Source of the DNA: an uncultured Ectothiorhodospiraceae bacterium
GTDB lineage: Bacteria; Pseudomonadota; Gammaproteobacteria; Nitrococcales; Nitrococcaceae
Direction of reading: 5' to 3'
Assembly: GCA_913061005.1 (NCBI GenBank)
Contig: CAJXSH010000005.1
Location: forward strand, 1 to 64,000
Length of the DNA: 64,000 nt
Position 1 is the stretch's first letter. Each line of letters starts with the position of its first letter. The position numbers and the translations under genes were made by a program. This document shows, piece after piece, positions 63,296 to 64,000 of this stretch. The notes below the pieces were generated by a model. It saw only the letters and a list, made by a program, of their open reading frames with translations, made no database searches and had not been told where the DNA came from.

Positions 63296-64000
63296 ATGCC
63301 CACATCCCAGCCGTTGGGCGCATCAGCACCCTGGGTGGAATTGGCCACAACGGCCGATGACTGGAAGCACGCAGACCCCACGCTTCTGGGTACCACGCTG
63401 GTGAGCCTGCATTTGATCCGGGCCTTCGAGGAGGCGGTCCTCGAGCTCGTGAGCAAGGGGCTTGTTCACGGCCCGGCTCACTCGAGCATTGGCCAGGAGG
63501 GGGGAGCGGTGGCGTCGGCCCTGGCGCTTCGCGCCAGCGACCAGATCAACGGTTCGCATCGCGCGCATCACCAGTTCCTGGCAAAAGCGCTGCACTATCT
63601 GCATCCGGGCGGCATGGCGCTGTCTGCACCAGTCAGTGACGATACGCAGGCACTGCTCCAGCGCACACTTGCCGAAATCATGGGACTGGCGCAGGGGTTC
63701 TGCCGCGGCCGGGGCGGGTCGATGCATCTGCGCTGGGCCGAGGCCGGAGTGCTGGGCACCAATGCCATTGTCGGTGGTGGTGTGCCCATGGCCGCCGGGG
63801 CGGCATGGGCCCATCGGCGCGCTGGGGAGGGCGATGTGGCCGTGACGTACTTCGGTGACGGCGCCGTCAACATCGGCTCGGTACTCGAGACCATGAACCT
63901 GGCCGCCGCCTGGAAGCTGCCCCTTTGTTTTTTCATCGAAAACAACCGCTACGCCGTGTCCACCGAGGTCAGTGAGGTTACTGCTGATTCCCGGCTCTCT
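63296..64000 (+). CDS. Thiamin-diphosphate dehydrogenase E1 alpha subunit (partial, cut by window end)
   Basis: First 235 codons of an E1 alpha protein of the acetoin, pyruvate or branched-chain 2-oxoacid dehydrogenase type. It has GQEGGAVASALAL and HRAHHQFLAKAL segments, RGRGGSMHLRW and the ThDP motif GDGAVNIGSVLETMNLAAAW ending in ENN. ATG at 63296 follows GGAGAGAGCAGAG. The N-terminal extension of about 35 residues is longer than in AcoA. Downstream E1 beta and E2 genes are expected beyond the window. Confidence 0.88.
   Translation, partial: MPTSQPLGASAPWVELATTADDWKHADPTLLGTTLVSLHLIRAFEEAVLELVSKGLVHGPAHSSIGQEGGAVASALALRASDQINGSHRAHHQFLAKALHYLHPGGMALSAPVSDDTQALLQRTLAEIMGLAQGFCRGRGGSMHLRWAEAGVLGTNAIVGGGVPMAAGAAWAHRRAGEGDVAVTYFGDGAVNIGSVLETMNLAAAWKLPLCFFIENNRYAVSTEVSEVTADSRLS

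Overview
The window is GC-rich, tightly packed DNA from a heterotrophic gammaproteobacterium. A green-type proton-pumping rhodopsin with a complete retinal pathway, a glycine betaine ABC system, acidic proteins and minimal intergenic space together suggest a halophile of the Ectothiorhodospiraceae, probably close to Spiribacter. That assignment is inference from gene content, because no 16S rRNA gene lies here. No phage, insertion sequence or CRISPR array was seen; the only mobile-DNA trace is a tRNA-Asn fragment near 60.7 kb.

Layout. 0-3 kb: tRNA-Ser, katG and a CMD/AhpD-like protein (peroxide defence). 3-6.2 kb: proXWV betaine uptake. 6.3-8.7 kb: rsgA, orn and a cytoplasmic sulfurtransferase. 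8.8-12.6 kb: glcDEF glycolate oxidase, with a PdhR/GlcC-type operator. 12.7-17.7 kb: ppsA/ppsR, a DUF1249 gene, an IscR-like regulator lacking two cluster cysteines, and an orphan LuxR-type response regulator. 17.8-22 kb: aapJQMP amino-acid ABC operon. 22.3-28.9 kb: Fe-alcohol dehydrogenase, bioY, a metallo-hydrolase, a PrpE-like acyl-CoA synthetase, DUF429 and a flavin amine oxidase. 28.9-32.8 kb: a sulfonate/nitrate-type ABC operon and copCD. 33.0-34.5 kb: a tandem glycine riboswitch in front of a DadA-type dehydrogenase. 34.6-40.3 kb: panD, an RHH protein, a gluconate-dehydrogenase-like pair, gloA and an ABC exporter. 40.2-51.5 kb: crtEIBY, rhodopsin, YeeE/YedE transporter with periplasmic rhodanese, an unrecognised gene, sbtAB bicarbonate uptake, DUF423 and blh. 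51.7-59.5 kb: a GntR/aconitase-like/CoA-transferase/TRAP/HMG-CoA-lyase-like catabolic cluster. 59.5-64 kb: DUF2237, a phosphatase, the tRNA scar with a truncated MFS gene, sufE, and a GntR/SDR cluster divergent from a thiamin-diphosphate E1 alpha gene cut by the window edge.

How it fits together. crtE, crtI, crtB and crtY make beta-carotene, and Blh cleaves it to retinal for the rhodopsin. Bicarbonate and sulfur-compound uptake genes lie between the opsin and blh, so light-derived ion gradients may support anaplerotic carbon uptake and sulfur use (inference). Glycolate oxidase, the glycine-switched dehydrogenase and PEP synthase would let C2 and C3 compounds feed gluconeogenesis. The TRAP cluster looks like a self-contained route that imports an organic acid, activates it with CoA and cleaves it; its substrate is not known to me.
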